From positions 5,017,001-5,081,000 of the forward strand of contig NZ_CP043575.1 of the NCBI RefSeq assembly GCF_014076495.1: DNA of 64,000 nt. Reading direction: 5' to 3'. How positions within the stretch are numbered: position 1 is the first letter of the stretch; every line of letters starts with the position of its first letter. The notes beneath the pieces were generated by a model. The model did no database searches. It was not told the origin of the DNA and saw only the letters and a program-made list of their open reading frames with translations. The stretch comes from Comamonas koreensis (GTDB lineage: Bacteria > Pseudomonadota > Gammaproteobacteria > Burkholderiales > Burkholderiaceae_C). Of this stretch, positions 61,284 to 64,000 are shown piece after piece. A program made the position numbers and the translations under genes.

Positions 61284-61679
61284 TTAAGCCACATAGCAAA
61301 GCACTTCACCGCCGACACCGGCAGCGCGCGCTTTACGATCGGTCATCACACCCTTAGGCGTGGTCACGATTGCAACACCCAGGCCGTTTTGGACTTGAGG
61401 AATTGCAGTGCAGCCCTTGTACACACGCAGGCCAGGACGGCTCACGCGCTCGATACGCTCGATCACTGGACGACCAGCGTAGTACTTCAAGGTAATTGCG
61501 AGTTCAGACTTGCCATCTTCGGTCTTCACTTCGAAGCCATCGATGTAACCCTCGTCCTTCAAAACCTGTGCAATGGCAACCTTCACTTTGGAGGAAGGAA
61601 CCAGCACGGTGGCTTTGGACACCATTTGTGCGTTACGGATACGGGTCAGCAAGTCAGCGATTGGATCACTCATGCTCAT
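61284..61679 (-). CDS. rpsH: 30S ribosomal protein S8
   Basis: 131 residues. [18 protein letters not shown] at the start, [20 protein letters not shown] in the C-terminal domain. GGAG ribosome site. Central-domain 16S-binding protein and, in E. coli, repressor of the spc operon acting at rplE. Confidence 0.98.
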   Translation of the reverse strand: MSMSDPIADLLTRIRNAQMVSKATVLVPSSKVKVAIAQVLKDEGYIDGFEVKTEDGKSELAITLKYYAGRPVIERIERVSRPGLRVYKGCTAIPQVQNGLGVAIVTTPKGVMTDRKARAAGVGGEVLCYVA

Positions 61680-61697
61680 GTTTAATCTCCTGACTGC

Positions 61698-62003
61698 TTA
61701 CCAGCTGGCCTTGGTCACGCCTGGGATGGCGCCGACGAATGCCAGTTCACGAATCTTGGCGCGGCCCAGACCGAATTGACGGAAAGTGCCACGGGGACGA
61801 CCCGTGATTTCGCAACGTGCACGTTGACGAGTGGGGTTTGCATTGCGAGGCAGCTTTTGCAGGCCCAGACGGGCTGCATCACGCTCTTCGTCGGAACGCT
61901 TGGCGTCGCCGGCGATGGCCTTCAGTTCTGCATACTTGGCTGCGTACTTGGCAGCCAGCTTTTCACGCTTCAGTTCGCGTTGGATCAGTGCTTGTTTAGC
62001 CAT
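61698..62003 (-). CDS. rpsN: 30S ribosomal protein S14
   Basis: 101 residues, the zinc-free long form (no CxxC pairs). [20 protein letters not shown] is the S14 signature. A head protein of the small subunit. Confidence 0.98.
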   Translation of the reverse strand: MAKQALIQRELKREKLAAKYAAKYAELKAIAGDAKRSDEERDAARLGLQKLPRNANPTRQRARCEITGRPRGTFRQFGLGRAKIRELAFVGAIPGVTKASW

Positions 62004-62011
62004 GCATCACC

Positions 62012-62560
62012 TCAGTTCTTGAACGGGAAGCGGAAAGCCTGCAACAGTGCCTTGCACTCGTCGTCATTCTTCGCAGTCGTCGTAATGCTGATATTGAGAC
62101 CACGCAGTGCGTCGACTTTGTCGTACTCAATTTCAGGGAAGATGATTTGTTCTTTGACGCCGATGTTGTAGTTGCCACGGCCATCAAAGGCGCGGCCAGA
62201 AATACCACGGAAGTCACGCACGCGGGGCAGAGCCACGGTGACGAAACGGTCCAGGAATTCATACATCTGAACGCCACGCAGGGTCACCATGCAGCCGATA
62301 GCTTGGCCTTCGCGGATCTTGAAACCAGCGATAGCCTTCTTGGCCTTGGTCACCACAGGCTTTTGACCAGCAATCTTGGTCAGGTCAGCCACGGCGTTGT
62401 CCATCACCTTCTTGTCGGAGACGGCTTCGCTCACACCCATGTTCAGGGTGATCTTCGTCAGGCGAGGCACTTCCATCGAGGAGGTGTAGCCGAACTTCTT
62501 CATCAGTTCGGGAGCGATTTGCTCACGGAATTGTTTTTGCAGTCGTGCAACGTTTGCCAT
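62012..62560 (-). CDS. rplE: 50S ribosomal protein L5
   Basis: 182 residues. [15 protein letters not shown] is the L5 signature; later [20 protein letters not shown]. Binds 5S rRNA and the P-site tRNA. Confidence 0.98.
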   Translation of the reverse strand: MANVARLQKQFREQIAPELMKKFGYTSSMEVPRLTKITLNMGVSEAVSDKKVMDNAVADLTKIAGQKPVVTKAKKAIAGFKIREGQAIGCMVTLRGVQMYEFLDRFVTVALPRVRDFRGISGRAFDGRGNYNIGVKEQIIFPEIEYDKVDALRGLNISITTTAKNDDECKALLQAFRFPFKN

Positions 62561-62570
62561 GTCTTACTCC

Positions 62571-62888
62571 TTAGGCTGCGATTTCAGCGCCATTGGACTT
62601 GAACACGCGAACACGTGCGCCGTCGGCGTTCACCTTGATGCCCACGCGATCAGCCTTGCCGGTTGCCGCATTGAAGATAGCCACGTTGGATTGGTGGATA
62701 GGCATAGCCTTTTCCACGATACCGCCGTTGGTGCCCTTCATGGGGTTTGGCTTGACGTGCTTCTTCACCATGTTGATGCCTTCGATCACCAGGTGGGAGT
62801 CGTCCGCACGCAGGGTCACGGTGCCACGCTTGCCCTTGTCACGGCCGGTCAGCACGATAACTTCGTCGCCCTTGCGAATCTTGTTCAT
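62571..62888 (-). CDS. rplX: 50S ribosomal protein L24
   Basis: 105 residues, KOW motif at the start ([19 protein letters not shown]). Initiates 50S assembly. Between rplN and rplE in the normal order. Confidence 0.98.
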   Translation of the reverse strand: MNKIRKGDEVIVLTGRDKGKRGTVTLRADDSHLVIEGINMVKKHVKPNPMKGTNGGIVEKAMPIHQSNVAIFNAATGKADRVGIKVNADGARVRVFKSNGAEIAA

Positions 62889-62900
62889 AGTGCTATTCCT

Positions 62901-63269
62901 TTAGAGAACTTCGGGGGCCAGCGACACGATCTTCATGAACTTTTCGGTACGCAGTTCACGGGTCACGGGACCAAAGATGCGGGTGCCGATAGGCTCCAGC
63001 TTGGCGTTGAGCAACACAGCAGCGTTGCCATCGAATTTGACGAGCGAACCGTCAGCACGGCGAATACCCTTTGCGGTACGCACCACCACAGCACTGTAAA
63101 CCTCGCCTTTTTTGACGCGGCCACGTGGAGCAGCTTCTTTCACGCTCACCTTGATAATGTCACCAACGCTCGCATAGCGACGGTGCGAACCACCCAGCAC
63201 TTTGATGCACTGGACAGACTTCGCGCCGGTATTGTCGGCAACCTCGAGTCGAGATTCTGTCTGGATCAT
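62901..63269 (-). CDS. rplN: 50S ribosomal protein L14
   Basis: 122 residues from [19 protein letters not shown], the universal L14 start; an upstream GTG would add seven. The first gene of the spc operon here, with only a weak ribosome site (GGGA 9 bp away). rpsQ, which usually precedes it, is absent; the neighbour is glpD. Confidence 0.97.
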   Translation of the reverse strand: MIQTESRLEVADNTGAKSVQCIKVLGGSHRRYASVGDIIKVSVKEAAPRGRVKKGEVYSAVVVRTAKGIRRADGSLVKFDGNAAVLLNAKLEPIGTRIFGPVTRELRTEKFMKIVSLAPEVL

Positions 63270-63270
63270 T

Positions 63271-63327
63271 TCAATATTCCCAACTTGCACCAGCAGACCA
63301 GACAGCCCAATAAGAATTAATCCTCAT
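63271..63327 (-). CDS. possible 18-residue leader peptide before rplN
   Basis: ATG at 63327 opens an 18-codon frame ([18 protein letters not shown]) whose TGA ends 1 bp before the rplN ATG. It lies within the expected spc leader RNA. No strong ribosome site is visible, so translation is uncertain; it may be chance. Confidence 0.25.
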   Translation of the reverse strand: MRINSYWAVWSAGASWEY

Positions 63328-63431
63328 GGACAGCCAAGCAGCCAGTCAGTCTTGGGCCCGTCGTCCACACCGCAACCATTTACGATGCTTCTCCTGGGCA
63401 GAAACCTCGCGCATTAAACGCGAAGCCCTCT

Positions 63432-63460
63432 ATTGTGTCAGAGCTAGCACACCTCGTCAA
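63432..63460 (-). promoter_or_regulatory. predicted promoter of the spc operon
   Basis: TTGACG (-35, 63455-63460), a 17-bp spacer and CACAAT (-10, 63432-63437) on the minus strand, in the gap between glpD and rplN. The start point would be near 63425, giving a leader of about 155 nt. Confidence 0.7.
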
Positions 63461-63495
63461 GGGCGCGCACCCAAACCAGCGGTAAATTTGTATTT

Positions 63496-64000
63496 TTACG
63501 CCACTTTTTCGCCGGCGTACTGCTGCGCCAGCACCAGGAAAGCGGTCAGAGCCGTATCCGACCCCAATTCTTCCTGCAAGATCTCGGCCACGCGCGGGGC
63601 CAGCTTGGCGGCCAGGCGGGCATCCAAGAAGAGCAGGCGGCTGCGGCGGGCGAGCACGTCTTCGACAGTGCGCGCATATTCATAGCGCGCAGCAAAACGC
63701 ACCATGGCTTCGCTCAGGCCATTGGCCAGCCAGACGTCGGCGCCTGGCAAGGTGGCCACAAACTCAGCCTCGCTGCCATAGGAGTGCATGCCTTGGGCCA
63801 TGTGCATGCTGTGCTGGGCGCGGCCCGATGCGGGCGTACCCACCAGCGGCAGCTTCACGGTCACGCCACCGGGCTTGCGCGGCAGGCGCTGGGCATCGAA
63901 GCAGGCATTGAGCACGTCCTCGGCCATCGCGCGGTAGGTGGTCCACTTTCCGCCGGTCACCGTCACCATGCCGGACTTGCTGGTCAGCACCGTGTGCTCA
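63496..64000 (-). CDS. glpD: glycerol-3-phosphate dehydrogenase, 5' part cut by window
   Basis: The C-terminal 167 residues of a FAD-dependent aerobic glycerol-3-phosphate dehydrogenase, open at the right edge. SGMVTVTGGKWTTYRAMAED is the GlpD signature; the C-terminal helical domain contains YEYARTVEDVLARRSRLLFLDARLA, characteristic of the GlpD cap. Feeds electrons from glycerol-3-phosphate to the quinone pool at the inner membrane. It ends about 36 bp before the predicted spc promoter. Confidence 0.94.
   Translation of the reverse strand, partial: EHTVLTSKSGMVTVTGGKWTTYRAMAEDVLNACFDAQRLPRKPGGVTVKLPLVGTPASGRAQHSMHMAQGMHSYGSEAEFVATLPGADVWLANGLSEAMVRFAARYEYARTVEDVLARRSRLLFLDARLAAKLAPRVAEILQEELGSDTALTAFLVLAQQYAGEKVA

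Overview
This is a GC-rich bacterial chromosome segment from the Betaproteobacteria, most likely family Comamonadaceae (Comamonas, Delftia or Acidovorax type). The basis is the protein style (PhaM-type granule protein, YgjP-PlsC pair, DUF2145 family, a fused 2-aminobenzoyl-CoA monooxygenase/reductase), a Comamonadaceae-like intergenic hairpin repeat, and the ribosomal gene order. No 16S rRNA is present, so the genus is an inference.

Layout. 1-9.7 kb (minus strand, except kbp): dTDP-L-rhamnose synthesis (rfbB-rfbD-rfbA, rfbA cut by the window edge), coaX, the potassium-binding LysM protein kbp, then a polysaccharide export module (Wzm-type permease, Wzt-type ATPase with C-terminal domain, and a 952-residue methyltransferase/coiled-coil/glycosyltransferase fusion) and a rhodanese. 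9.7-12.5 kb: a YgjP-like metalloprotease with an 18-unit hexanucleotide repeat, plsC, and an AT-rich 0.8-kb gap holding a tight cluster of DnaA-box-like 9-mers. 12.5-21.9 kb: priA, an AEC transporter, a four-gene GTPase/roadblock signalling cluster resembling actinobacterial conservons, rep helicase, a small lipoprotein and pldA.

22.0-36.0 kb: one 13-gene minus-strand operon, divergent from a MarR regulator, for CoA-dependent aerobic degradation of 2-aminobenzoate (anthranilate) or a close aromatic acid. It encodes the fused monooxygenase/reductase, SDR, enoyl-CoA hydratase, acyl-CoA dehydrogenase, CoA ligase, a complete branched-chain-type ABC importer, thioesterase, RidA deaminase and an arylformamidase-like hydrolase. 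36-53.8 kb is mixed: usp, tgt, a diguanylate cyclase, a DUF2145 pair, YiaA, an orphan AceE-type dehydrogenase, an orphan solute-binding protein, a Tat-exported dienelactone hydrolase, an LplT-acyltransferase fusion, a CREST protein, an HTH regulator, a FIST sensor, phaM and a VOC protein.

53.9-63.5 kb (minus): two tandem initiator tRNA genes, the alpha operon (rpmJ-rpsM-rpsK-rpsD-rpoA-rplQ) and the spc operon (rplN to secY) with a recognisable promoter; the spc operon starts at rplN directly beside glpD (partial at the right edge). Several genes concern phospholipid turnover (plsC, pldA, LplT-PlsC fusion, CREST protein). The orientation of the ribosomal genes suggests that replication passes from right to left at that end. 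This matters when interpreting the DnaA-box cluster at 12 kb.
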